Assembly: GCA_036365145.1 (NCBI GenBank) | Contig: JAEOAD010000004.1 | Coordinates: 50,312,001 to 50,376,000, forward strand | Source of the DNA: Orientallactaga sibirica | Taxonomy: Eukaryota > Chordata > Mammalia > Rodentia > Dipodidae | Direction of reading: 5' to 3' | DNA length: 64,000 nt | Shown here: positions 34,961 to 45,263 of the stretch, piece after piece | Numbering within the stretch: position 1 is the stretch's first letter | Layout: each line of letters begins with the position of its first letter | The notes under the pieces: generated by a model | Databases searched by the model: none | Told to the model about the DNA's origin: nothing | The model's input: the letters and a program-made list of their open reading frames with translations, nothing else | Position numbers and translations under genes: made by a program

Positions 34961-35188
34961 GACATAGATACAGCTTAGTGGTAAAGCCACTTGCCTGCAA
35001 AATCAAAGAATCCAGGTTTGATTCCCCAAGACCCACGTAAGCCAGATGCACAAAGTAGTACATGCATCTGGAGTTCATTTGCAGTGGCTGAAGGCCTTGG
35101 CATAGCCATTCTCTTTTTCACTCCCTCTCTCTCCTCTCTCTCTCAAATAAATAAATAAATAAAAATAAATTTAAAAATAATAAGACCA
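34961..35188 (+). mobile_element. Dip SINE, short subtype, plus strand
   Basis: ACAGCTTAGTGGTAAAGCCA, GCCAGATGCACAAAGTAGTA, a (CT)n tract and AAATAAATAAATAAATAAAA are present. The first dozen bases are diverged or truncated at the L1 junction. Confidence 0.85.
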
Positions 35189-35610
35189 TATATGACAAAT
35201 CTAATGCCTACATTATATTGAATGGAGGAAAAAACATTTTCTCTATAAACAGGAATGAGACAAGGATGTTTACTCTTGCCACTCATATTTAATATTGTGC
35301 TTGAAGTCCTATGAATAGGAATATGACAAGAAGACATAAAATGAATAAAATAGTGGAGGAAGAGGCTGTCATTTTTTTTGCAGAAGACATGACTCTATAC
35401 TTAAAAGACCCAATAGAATCTACAAAAGAAAAAATATATATATTCCCAGTATTAATCCCAGCCCTGAAATTTATAAGTCAAAGAGATACTAGGATAAAGA
35501 TTCAAAATTATCTCCCCAAATTGTCAACACATTAATGATTAAAGAGTGACTTCTCCCTACAACAATCCAAGTTAAGGATTTTATTCCCAAATTCTGTTCT
35601 GACTTTCACG

Positions 35611-35964
35611 TGTATTGCAGTCAGGTTCTCATTGCCGGCAGAAATCACCTGACTAAACGCAACTTATGGGGAAAAAAAAGAGGTTTATTTTGGCTTACAG
35701 GCTCGAGGGGGAAGCTCCATGATGGCAGGGAAAATGATGGCATGAGCAGAGGGTGGACATCACCCTCTGGTCAACATAAGGTGGACAACAGCAACCAGAG
35801 AGTGTGCCAAACACTGGCAAGGGGAAGCTGGCTATAATACCCATAAGCCTGCCCCCAACAATGCGCTGCCTCCAGGAGGCTTTAATTTCCAATTGCTGTC
35901 AGCTGGGGAGACTAGCATTCAGAACACTTAAGTTTATGGGGGACACCTGAATCAAACCACCACA
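35611..35964 (-). repeat. MaLR LTR (3' LTR of the element)
   Basis: The left, element-3' LTR. On the plus strand it runs from TGTATTGCAGTCAGG to AATCAAACCACCACA. The purine-rich sense sequence next to it (GGGGCGGAA, just right of 35964) is where a polypurine tract would lie. Confidence 0.85.
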
Positions 35965-37024
35965 TTCCGCCCCGGCGCCAGAAACTGATAACCATACATG
36001 ATGTAAAATGCAACACATTCATCTAACTTTAAAAGTCCCCATATTTTTTATCAATCCTAATGATGTTCAAACAAGCCCCATACTCCAAAGTCTTTTAATT
36101 GAGCCCTAAAACCAAAAATAATCCTCCCCAAAACCCATAATGACACAGAATAAACATTCACACTGCAAAGGATGGCATTGGGCAAAGCAAAGAAATACTC
36201 AACCAATACAAGGTTTAAAACAACCAAGGCAAACATCAACCTCTGTAACTCCAAGTCCAACAACTCCAGTCAGTGACAAATTCCCAAGTCTGATAATTCT
36301 AACCAGCAACAAGTCTCTGGAGTTCCAATTCCACCCCTCCAGCTAGGCTACTCACAGTTCTGGAAAACTTCAGCCCGGGCCAGCAGCTCTCCTTGGCAGC
36401 CATCTCATGGTCCCGGCATCTCCACTGGAATCCACCGTCCATCCTCATGGCCCCATGGGATCTCCATGCAGGCATCCAGCAAACCTGCTTCACACTGCCC
36501 ATGGCCATTTCCAAAACGCAAGACTGTGTTACAAAGTCAATGACCCTCTCTTTCCTGCATTTGTTATACTCCATAATACCAAGAAGGGTGCCAATTTGTT
36601 AATGCAGGGGGAGTAAATCAGACTTTGAAGAACAGGACACTCCTTCAGCATTCAGGCCCCTTCAAGAGTCTGCATTCTTCCTGTTACCCCAATGCAGGTC
36701 AGCTGGCCCAATCTCAAAGGTTGTAATCTCATAATTGCAGCTGAATGGGCAGAGTTCACCCAAAGATTTTTATTTTTCCTGTGCCATATCTTTCTGCTCA
36801 CACCAGTTCATTTCTACGCAAAGCAACCCTGCACAACTTCTCAGGACATGGACATAACAGCAAACTTGTCACACAAACTGCTAGCCCAGTCCAAACAAAG
36901 CTCTTTCTCACCCTCATAAACCAAACCTCACAGTCCGTAGTTCTTCCTCTTGAAAATCAGCTCCAAAACGCCAAAGCCACAGTCAGGTGTCTAGCAGCAA
37001 TTCCACTCCTCGGTACCACTTTAC

Positions 37025-37373
37025 TGTTGCAGTCAGGTTCACATTGCTGGCAGAAATCACCCGACTAAAAGCAGCTTGTGGGAAAAAAGAGGTTTATTTT
37101 GGCTTACAATCTCGAAGGGGAAGCTCCATGACGGCAGGAAAAACGATGGCATGAGCAGAGGGTGGACATCATCCTCTGGTCAACATAAGGTGGATAACAG
37201 CAACCGGAGACTATGCCAAACACTGGCAAGGGGAAGCTGGCTATAACACCCATAAGCCCGCCCCCAACAGTGCGCTACCTCCAGGAGGCTTTAATTTCCA
37301 ATTGCTGTCAGCTGGGGAGACTAGCATTTAGAACACTTAAGCTTATGGGGGACACCTGAATCAAACCACCACA
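37025..37373 (-). repeat. MaLR LTR (5' LTR of the element)
   Basis: The right, element-5' LTR. On the sense strand it is followed by GTAAAGTGGTACCGAGGAG (left of 37025), the position of the primer-binding site. I have not matched that to a particular tRNA. Confidence 0.85.
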
Positions 37374-37598
37374 ACGCACATCTCTGCTTTCCGAATAACA
37401 CCCAAGCACTAAGAGACACAAGGTCATATGGCCATTTTGCAAATGAATCAAATGTTTTATTTAGAGAAGCCTCAGACAGATAGATCATACAAACATGTGC
37501 TGTGTACACATTTTACAAATGAGAGAATATACTTTGGAGAATTGCTTGGCTTAGGATCAGAAGACTGACCAGAAAGTGAAAGGTAACTTCCCAGTGAA
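37374..37598. other. Unique spacer between MaLR and Dip
   Basis: About 220 bases with nothing recognised. Confidence 0.5.
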
Positions 37599-37836
37599 TT
37601 TTTTATTTTTTTGGAGAGAGACAGAGGGTGGGGGGAGAGGGAGACAGAGAATGGGTGCACCAGCAGCCTCTCAGCTGCTGTGAATGAAATCCAGATGCAT
37701 GCACCCCTTGTGGGCAAGTGCGGCATTGTGCCCTTGCATCACTGCATCTGGCTAAACATGGGACCTGGCGATTGGAACTGGCATTCTTAGGCTTAGCAGG
37801 CTGGCGCCTAAACTGCTAAGCCATCTCTCCAGCCCA
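37599..37836 (-). mobile_element. Dip SINE, long subtype, minus strand
   Basis: TTTTTTGGAGAGAGACAGAG, TCTCAGCTGCTGTGAATGAA, GTGGGCAAGTGCGGCATTGT and the head ending CATCTCTCCAGCCC identify the long subtype. Several CpGs remain. Confidence 0.9.
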
Positions 37837-37912
37837 AAATAAATTTTTTAATTCAGAAATTTGTATAGACAAAATGAATGAATTCTTTCATACTACTCCA
37901 ACCCATACATTT

Positions 37913-38081
37913 TTGTTGTTGTTGTTGTTGTCTTTTTGTTTTTTGAGGCAGGGTTTCACTCTGGTCCAGGCTGACCTGGAATTAACTATGTAGTCTCAGG
38001 GTGGCCTCGAACTCTCAGCGATCCTCCTACCTCTGCCTCCCGAGTGCTGGGATTAAAGGCGTGCGCCACCACGCCCGGCTC
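37913..38081 (-). mobile_element. B1 SINE, minus strand, CpG-rich
   Basis: (TTG)n tail at 37913-37931, then GAGGCAGGGTTTCACTCTGG and the intact GGCGTGCGCCACCACGCCCG. It is likely one of the youngest B1 copies here. CTCCAACC words flank it on both sides and could be part of a target-site duplication. Confidence 0.92.
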
Positions 38082-38139
38082 CAACCAAAACTTATTAAAC
38101 ATATGTAACTCATGTTTCTTTACCCTATTTAGAAATCAA

Positions 38140-38582
38140 GATAACTTCTTTCTTTTAACTTTGTGTTGGTAGCTTCCATAATTATAGACAATAACCATGA
38201 TAATTTCCTCACCACCTCCACTTTACCACTCTCAAATTGACCCTCTATCATATCCCCTGCCCCCAATTAGCCTCACTTTTATTTTGATGTCATCATCAGT
38301 GTCAGGCACTGCTAGGTGATGAATATCCAGGGCATTTCAGGTCTGCAAGATAGTGTTGTAAGCAGTCCTATCCTTCCTTTGGTTCTACATTCTTTCTGCT
38401 GCTTCTTCCCCAATGGACCCTGATCCTTGGAGGTATAATAGAGATGTCTCAATGTGAAACACTCCACTGTCATTTCTTATAAACACTATGGTGATATTTG
38501 ATTCCTCCCAGGGGTCACTGCCATATGAGAAGAGAAGATTTTCTAATCAAAACAATATTAGTATTAATATGTGGGCAAAACC
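38140..38582 (-). mobile_element. 3' UTR piece of an older L1, minus strand
   Basis: 'ggaccctgatccttggaggtataatagagatgtctcaa' (in pieces) and the following ACACTCCACTGTCATTTCTT resemble older rodent L1 (Lx-type) 3' UTRs. It abuts the T-rich tail of the L1 at 38583, which probably inserted here. The same older L1 may resume at about 43200. Confidence 0.55.
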
Positions 38583-38583
38583 T

Positions 38584-38584
38584 T

Positions 38585-38620
<36 letters not shown>

Positions 38621-38622
38621 TT
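38584..38622. repeat. (TTTA)n tail of L1
   Basis: About nine TTTA units, i.e. TAAA on the L1 sense strand, mark the element's 3' end. Confidence 0.9.
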
Positions 38623-39699
38623 AACAACATAATTTGTATGGATACATAATGTGTTCATTCCCTCTTTTCCCTCAACTTTGGTCCCATTCCATGGGGTACT
38701 CTCTTCAGTGGGGTTGCAGGTAATCTCCATGAGGTTGTGGCTTATGCATTGTGGGAGCAATACTCAGTTTTTGTGAAGTGGGGGGAATGCCTCTGAGCAT
38801 GATGTCCAAACCTCTGGCTCCTACAATCTTTCCACCCCCTCTTCTGCAAAATTCCCTGAGCCATGGTGGGTGAGTTTTAAGTCTACTTCAGTGATAAGCT
38901 CTTAGGAGCCTCTGGATCTCTGCTTTAGTAAGTGTTGAGTATCCTCAGGATCTGTCTCCTCCAACATGGCACTGATTGTCATTTTCACCATGTAAGCAGC
39001 CCTCTTGCTCATCTCCCCATTTCCTCTATGGTTTCATCTGTGACTTGGCTGAAGTGTGAGGGGTAGTTTATCTCCTCAGGTCTCACTACCTACTGGAAAA
39101 AGAAGAGCAGATTCTCCAAAGGAGAAAAAATTTAAAAGTGCTTACAGGGCATTTAGTCAGACAGCAGGTGTTACTCCCCTAGGACTCATAACATCCCCAG
39201 CCTTAGGCTTTAGACTAGGATTTCAGTACTGGACATGTATTCCCTTCCATAGAGTGGGCCACAAGTCTAATTAGAGAACACTTGGTTTCCATCATAACTG
39301 AGATGCCACTATTGCACCAGTTGTCATATTTGCCCAGTAAGGGAATAAGTGAGTCTGTTGGTAGCTCTATGTTCATCCTTTCCAGGAATCACCAAATTGA
39401 TTTCCATAGTGGTTGTACAAGTTTACATTCCCACCAACAGTGGATGAGAATTCCTCTTTCCTCACATCCTCACCAACATTTGTCATTATTAGATTTTTTA
39501 ATAGTAGCCATCCTTACTGGAGTAACAAGGAATCTCATGATTGTTTGAATTGGTGTCTCCCTAATGGTTAAGGATGTTGAACATTTTCTTAAGTGTGTGT
39601 TAGCCATTTGTAGTTCTTCCTCTGAAAACTCCCTATTTAGTTCTCTGCCCCATTTTTGGAGTGGGTTGTTTGATTTTTTTATTGTTTAGTTTTTTTAGT

Positions 39700-39820
39700 T
39701 CTTTTTCTTTCTTTATTTTATTTATTTATTTGAAAGAGATAAAGAGGGAGAGAATGGGTGCACTAGGTCCTTTGGCTTTGCAGGCAAATGCCTTAACTGC
39801 TAAGCCATCCCTCCAGCCCC
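39700..39820 (-). mobile_element. Dip SINE with central deletion, minus strand
   Basis: Tail and (GA)n (AAGAGATAAAGAGGGAGAGA), then GGGTGCA joined directly to CTAGGTCCTTTGGCTTTGCA, so about 100 bp of the centre is missing. The head GCCATCCCTCCAGCCCC is intact. It lies inside L1 ORF2. Confidence 0.85.
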
Positions 39821-40001
39821 AGTTTTCAAGGATTTTGTTAAGGGTCTTTGCATCTAAATTCATCAGGGATATAGGCCTATAGTTTGCTTTCCTTGTTACA
39901 TCTGTCTGGTTTTAGTATTAGGGTGATGCTAGCTTCGTAAAAGGAGTTAGTGAGAATTCCCTTGTCTATGATTATGTAAAACAGTTTGAGAAAAATCTGT
40001 T

Positions 40002-40698
40002 TCAGTTCTTCAATGAAGGTTTGATATAATTTGGCTGAGAAGCCATCTGATCCTGGACTTTTCTTTGGGGGAGGTTTTTTATTGCCTTCTCAATCTCCAT
40101 GGATGTGATAGGTTTGTTTAGGAGATTAATCTGCTCTGAGTTTAGTTTTTGTAGGTGGTATGTGGCTAGGAATCCACCCATTTCTGCCAGATTATCCAAT
40201 TTTGGGAAATACAGGATTTTGGAATTATTCCCTGGTGATTCCTCCAATTTTATTGATGTTTCTTGTGACCTCTCCTTTTTCATTTCTGATTTTGTTAATT
40301 TGTGACTTCTCTCTCTCTCTCTCTCTCTCTCTGTTTTTTTGTTTGATCAAATTGTCTAGGGGTTTATCAATCTTATTTATTTACCAGCTCTTCATTACAT
40401 GGATTTTAAAAAATGTTTTCATATTTTCCAATTCATTAATTTCTGCTTTGATCTTGATTATATCTTTCCATCTGGAACTCTCAGGGTTGGATTCTTCTTG
40501 TTTTTCCAATACCTTTAGGTGGACAGTTAGGTTGTTAATTTGGGATCTCACTGCCTTTATTATGAAGGCATTTAGCATTATGAATTTTCCCCTTAGGGCT
40601 GCCTTCATTGTATCCCATAAGAATTGGTAGGTTGTGCTTTCATTATCATTCAATTCTAGAAATGTTACAATATCTTTTTTTATTTCTTCCACACACAA
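40002..40698 (-). pseudogene. L1 ORF2 linker and start of reverse-transcriptase region
   Basis: Two minus-strand frames (40381-40698 and 40002-40283) contain YQFLWDTMKAALRGKFIMLN, VHLKVLEKQEESNPESSRWK, then [20 protein letters not shown] and [18 protein letters not shown]. These are consecutive ORF2 blocks between the endonuclease and reverse-transcriptase domains. A (CT)n expansion at 40305-40331 separates the frames, in the Lys-rich region. Confidence 0.85.
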
Positions 40699-40735
<37 letters not shown>

Positions 40736-40823
40736 GTTTCTTGAGGTAGGGTATGACTCTAGCTCAGGCTGACCTGGAATTCACTATGTAGTCTCAGGGT
40801 GGCCTTGAACTCACAGTGAAGCA
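40699..40823 (-). mobile_element. B1 SINE, truncated at its 5' end, at an L1 deletion joint
   Basis: A run of more than 30 T, then GAGGTAGGGTATGACTCTAG to TGGCCTTGAACTCACAGTGA, where it stops about 50 bp short of a full B1. L1 ORF2 linker lies left and endonuclease right, with ORF2 sequence missing between them. A deletion probably removed the B1 head and adjoining L1 together. Confidence 0.8.
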
Positions 40824-41136
40824 TATATATTTATGATTGTGATGTTCTCATGTGTGCTGACTCCCTTGATGAGTAAGAAGTGGCCTTCTTTGTCCTTTTT
40901 AATTACTTTTTGTTTGAAGTCTATTTTATCAGATATTAATATAGCAATACTTGCTTGTTTTTTTATTTAACATTTCCTTGGAATATCATTTCCAACCTTT
41001 TACCCTGAGGAGGTATGTATCTTTAGTGGTAAGATGGTTTCTTGAAGACAACAGATAGAAGGGTCCATTTTTTTTTTTTGATCCACCCTGATAACTTGTG
41101 TTTTGTACTTTTTTGAGCCTGGTCTATTTTTGGTTA

Positions 41137-42349
41137 TTATGATCTTCTTCTTGTTGACTCTTGAGATTGTTTGTTTGACTCTTCGATGTGGAGTATTCCC
41201 TGAAGTATTCTTTGTAGGTTTGGCTTTGAGTTCATATAATCATAGAGTTGATGTTTTTCATGGAAAATTTTCCTTTCACCATCTATTATGGCAGATATTT
41301 TTGCTGGATAGAATTCCTTAGGTTGGAAGCCATAGGATTTTAGACATTGAAGGGTTCCATTCCAGGTCTTTCTGGCTTTCAGGGTTTCCACTGAGAAATC
41401 TAACATAATTCTGATGGGATTGCCTGTGTATGTAGTGAATTGTTTCTCTCTTGCTGCTTTTAGCACTCTCTGTATTTATTGTTAAGAGTTTTAAGTATTA
41501 TGTGCCTTGGAGAGCTTCTTCTTTGGTCCTCTCTGTTTGGTTTTCTGTGGGTTTCTTTTATCAGGATGGGCCTCTCTTTTCAGAGATTGGGAAATTTTCT
41601 TCTTCAATAATTTTGTTGAATATGTTCTGTATGCCTCTTGCCTGGATTTTCTCTCCTTCTGGTATACCCATCATCTGGATGTTTTTCCATTTTAGGGTAT
41701 CCCACAGTTCCCTTGTATTCCATTCACTTGAATTTTTAACTTAGAAAAGTTTTTGATTTCCAGAATAATTTCTTCTGTATTGTCTTCAAAGTCAAAAGTT
41801 CTATCTTCCCATGAGTAACTCTGTTAGTGAGGAGTTCTAGAGAGGTTTTTATATGCTCTATTTGATTTTTGTTTTCTGTTGTGTAATTTTGCATCATGTC
41901 CATCTATTTTTTAGTTATGATTTCAGTTCAAGTTCTGATTTTCTTGATTCTTCATGGAATTTATTCTTGCACTTGATAAAGTCTCCATTAAGCTTAATCA
42001 GTTATTGATATCTTCCATTTGTTGACTCACCTTCACTTGATTTATATCTGTTCTGAGGGTTCTAACATTTTCATCAATCAAGTTAAGCCTACTGACAAAA
42101 GCTGAAAGCCGTGATAAATGATTCTATTTAATTTCATTGATATGATTTTTGGGTTTTTTGATGGTTTGCTTCCAGTTCAGAAATTCTTTTGATCAGGGTC
42201 TCATTGGTTGCTGTGTTTTCATTTTGAGATGGAATTTCTCTTGATTTCTCTATGATTTCATTGACTTCCATTGTGGGACTAGGCATCCTTGGTCGACATC
42301 TCTCACTTTTCTGACTCTCATTGGCTTTTTTGCTTTGTGTTCTGCCCAT
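41137..42349 (-). pseudogene. L1 ORF1 (full span, frameshifted)
   Basis: The start is MGRTQSKKANESQKSERC at 42349, followed by a polar region with ELEANHQKTQK, typical of the ORF1p coiled coil. Frameshifts follow. The C-terminal half reopens at 41466 with KAAREKQFTTYTGNPIRIML, YPAKISAIIDGERKIFHEK and YDYMNSKPNLQRILQ, the RNA-binding C-terminal domain, ending near 41137. The span of about 1.2 kb is normal for rodent ORF1. ORF1p is the L1 RNA chaperone that packages its own RNA; the frameshifts make this copy non-functional. Confidence 0.85.
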
Positions 42350-43199
42350 CTTGGTGAAAAACTTTATTCTACTGAGGAGGAACCAAGTGTTTGTCCTTGT
42401 AGAATCTTCACAGGGTGTTCTGTTTTAAATGTGAATCAGATTGGTGTACTGGTGTACAATGTGGTTATAACCACAGATGCACAGATTGTGGAGCTTGCAG
42501 GTACATCAAAGGTACCTGGAGAACTGGGACCTCTCTGGTCTACTCACTCAACTTGCACATACTCTTCAGCACATGGGGATCATGGGTTGGGGAACCAGGA
42601 GCCAGGAAGCTGGAGAGCCAGGGGCAAGAGGTCAGCTCCTCCAGTGACCTGTGAACCCTCTGACTCAGGAAAATAGGGATGTGGGTACGCAGGGGCCAGT
42701 CATGATACCAAAGCAAAAGGCCTGATTCCACAGCCCATACACAGAAACCAGGCCTCCCCAGCGCAGCAGCAGAGGAACTGCTGGAACCAAGAAACCAAGA
42801 GGTGAGTGGCCAACCATGAAGTGTGGCCTATTCACTCTGGGCTGCATGTATCTGCTGGTGCAGGGTATCTGGGAATTGGGGATCTAGGGACACTTCACTC
42901 AGGAAGGCAGAGCAAGGGGCCTGCTTCCACCACAAGCTTGCAGGGTCTAAGTATCCCCAAGCAAGCCACAGGGGGACCTACCAGGACCAAGGGACTGGGA
43001 AACAGGGAGCACTGCCCTACCCACTGCACACGGCACTGGTACAGGATATCCAGGAGTTGCAGACCCAGGGGCACTTCACACAGGAAGGCAGAGCAAGGGG
43101 CCTACTTCTGCAGCAAGCTCTCAATGTCCAAGTAGCCCCACACCAGCCACAGTTGGACCTACTGGGACCAGGGAACTGGGAGGAGCTGGGGAAGAGGGA
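42350..43199 (-). promoter_or_regulatory. L1 5' UTR/promoter region with 181-bp monomers
   Basis: This stretch is GC-richer than its surroundings. CACTTCACTCAGGAAGGCAG (42891) recurs as CACTTCACACAGGAAGGCAG at 43072, 181 bp later, and GGACCAAGGGACTGGGAA recurs as GGACCAGGGAACTGGGAG with the same offset. A more diverged partial unit may lie at about 42690-42860. Tandem 5' UTR monomers act as promoters in several rodent L1 families; promoter activity here is inferred. Confidence 0.75.
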
Positions 43200-44215
43200 T
43201 ATCAAAAGTAGTTTTAACTTGCATTTCCATGATGTCTAAGAATGTATAACAATTTTTTAGATGTTTCTGGGCCATCCTTATTTCTTCTTTGAGAACTCTC
43301 TATTCAGTTCCATAGCTCCTTTTTGATTGGGTTGTTTAATATCATTTAGTTTTTTGAGGTCTTTGTATATCCTGTATATTAATCCTCTGTCAGATATATA
43401 GCTGGCAAAGATTTTCTCCCTTTCTGTATGTTGCCTCTTGGCTCTATTCATCATGTTCTTGCTGTACAAAAGGTTTTTAATTTTATGAGGTCCCAATGTC
43501 TTATTAGTGGTTTTACTTTCTGAGCAACTAGGGTTATATTCATAAAATTGTTGCCTATGCCACTATGTTGAAATCTTTCCCCCATGTTTTCCTCTAGCAG
43601 TTTCAGAGTTTCAGGTATGATATTAAGGTCTTTTATCTACTTAGACTTGATTATTGTGCATGGAGAGAGGTAAGGATCTACTTTGGTCATTCTACGTAAA
43701 GATATCCAGTTTTCCAAGCACCATTTGTTTAAAAGGCTGTCTTTTATTCAATGAATATTTTTGACATTTTTATAAAAAATCAGATGGCTGTAGGTGCCTG
43801 GGTTTATATATGTGTATTCTATTCTATTCCATTTTTCTAGACGTCTTTATGCCAGTACCATGCTATTTTTGTTTCTATTGTTCTGTAATATATCTTAAAA
43901 TCAGGTATGGTGATACCACCAGCCTGATTGCACAGAATTGATTTGGCTATTCAGGGCATTTTGTGCATCCCATTAAATTTTAGGATTTTTTTTCTATTTC
44001 AGTGAAGAATTTTATTGGAATTTTGATGGGGATTGCAATAAACATGTAGTTTGCTTTTGGTAAGATTGACATTGTCAAAATATTGATTCTTCCAATCCAA
44101 GAACGTGGGACATCTTGCCATTTCCAGGTGTCTTTTGCAATTTCTCTCTTGAATGTTTTAATTTTCATTGTAGAGAGCCTTCGCTTCCTTAGTTTGGTTT
44201 ATTCCAAGATAATCT

Positions 44216-44283
44216 GTTTGTTTATTTATTTATTTATTTATTTATTTGTATTTATTTATTTATGTATTTATTTATGTATTTAT
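44216..44283. repeat. (TTTA)n expansion within L1 ORF2
   Basis: About 17 TTTA-type units with GTA interruptions lie inside antisense ORF2. This is a secondary expansion and not an element tail. Confidence 0.85.
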
Positions 44284-44468
44284 TGAGGCATTTGTCAATG
44301 GAAGGATTCCCCTGATGTTATCATAGGCATGTTTATTGTTAGTATATAGGAAGGTACTGATTTCTCTGTGTTAATTTTTTATCCTGCTATGTTGCAAAAA
44401 TTGTTTACTAGCTCTAACAGTTTGCTGGTAGTGTCTTTAGGGTCCCTTTGGTATAATACCATATCATA

Positions 44469-44751
44469 TCATATGCAAATAGTGATAACTTGATCTCTTA
44501 CTTTCCAATTTGTATCTCTTTTATGTATGTTTCTTGACTTATTGCTATAACTAAGGCTTACAGTACTATAATAGTACTCTATTAAGTAAAAGTGGGTACA
44601 GTGGACACACTTGTCTTGTTTCTGATTTAAGTGGAAATGCTTCAAGTATTTCTTCATTTATTATTATGTTGGCTATAGATTTGTCATAAGTAGAATTTAT
44701 TATGTTGAGATAGGTTCTTTCTACTCCCGGTTCCTTTAGGACTTTTATCAT
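44469..44751 (-). pseudogene. L1 ORF2 reverse-transcriptase fragment
   Basis: YLNIINSTYDKSIANIIINE, EAFPLKSETRQVCPLYPLLL matches the reverse-transcriptase block around the conserved 'TRQGCPLSPLLFN' motif, with Gly to Val and Ser to Tyr changes and a frameshift at 44566-44657. Confidence 0.8.
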
Positions 44752-44800
44752 GAAAGGATATTGAATTTTGTCAAATGAATTCTTTGCTGTAATGAAATGT

Positions 44801-45241
44801 TATAAGAACAAAAATTGAATCAAGCAAATGCCTTTGGATATTTAAATGCTGTATCTCAAAATTAAAAGCACTGAAGACAGGTGTGGGTTTGGAAAAAGAA
44901 CATGGAAATATAAATTGAACCACTATTTAAGAACCAGAAAAAAAGTAAGAAAGCAAAGCAATGAGTGGGAAATCATTATGGATTCTCTGACCAAAGGTCT
45001 GTGGGGCCTGCTATGTGTGTCAAGCAGAAGAGAAAGTTAGAAAAGATAGGAAATGGCGACAATATCCCTTTATAAACAGAGTGTCTAAGAAGGTCATCTT
45101 CTAGAATTATCCATGCTTCTAAGAGAAATGATTTATAAGTAACCTGAAAAGAAAAAGGGTGTTCATATAAAAGACCTAAAATGAACACATAAATACTACT
45201 AAGACTTGATTAATGCCTTGTGAATCATCAAACACAAAGCA
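44801..45241. other. Unique spacer
   Basis: No gene or repeat is recognised. Confidence 0.5.
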
Positions 45242-45263
45242 AGGTAATGGAGGATTTTTTTTT

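Larger units (their letters stand above)
33638..35545 (+). mobile_element. LINE-1 ORF2 remnant, plus strand, split by four Dip SINEs
   Basis: CTGGACTTTTGAATAAAATG resembles the L1 5' start at 25878. By about 33700 the sequence is ORF2 linker (ACACAGAATTAATCAAAAAA). It then runs through the reverse-transcriptase region (AATGGAGGAAAAAACATTTT, GGAATGAGACAAGGATG, GCAGAAGACATGACTCTATA) to about 35545. Dip SINEs interrupt at 33926, 34111, 34563 and 34961. Stops abound. Confidence 0.8.
35611..37373 (-). mobile_element. ERVL-MaLR LTR retrotransposon with both LTRs, minus strand
   Basis: The LTRs at 35611-35964 and 37025-37373 are same-orientation copies differing at about 24 positions plus small gaps by my hand count (about 7%). 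On the minus strand they start TGTGGTGGTTTGATTCAGGT and carry GCCAAAATAAACC, the usual MaLR polyadenylation region. The internal region of about 1.06 kb has no gag-pol reading frame, as expected for non-autonomous MaLRs. I found no clean 5-bp target duplication. Confidence 0.88.
38583..43199 (-). mobile_element. LINE-1 with monomeric 5' UTR, minus strand, ORF2 deleted
   Basis: Minus-strand order: tandem 5' UTR monomers (about 43199-42800), the rest of the 5' UTR to 42350, ORF1 (42349-41137), ORF2 endonuclease (about 41100-40824), a joint with a truncated B1, ORF2 linker and partial reverse transcriptase (40700-39820), a Dip SINE, the ORF2 end (39700-39290), a 3' UTR, and a (TTTA)n tail at 38584-38622. 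ORF2 is far shorter than the usual 3.8 kb and stops are frequent, so the copy cannot move. Confidence 0.85.
43200..44800 (-). mobile_element. Older LINE-1, ORF2 middle to near-end, minus strand
   Basis: From GGATATCAAAAGTAGTTTTA this follows the standard antisense ORF2 order through CAGATATATAGCTGGCAAAG and GCCAGTACCATGCT to about 44790. It abuts the promoter end of the younger L1, which suggests that element inserted into it. It is 5'-truncated within the reverse-transcriptase region. Confidence 0.8.

Noticed and set aside
35606..37378. 5-bp target-site duplication for the MaLR
   Set aside because: The bases next to the LTR ends (TCACG and ACGCA) do not match convincingly, so I do not claim one.
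42335..43239. Overlapping frames of up to 138 codons as a host gene
   Set aside because: They lie in the L1 5' UTR monomers, antisense to the element. The GC-rich non-coding repeat keeps frames open by chance.
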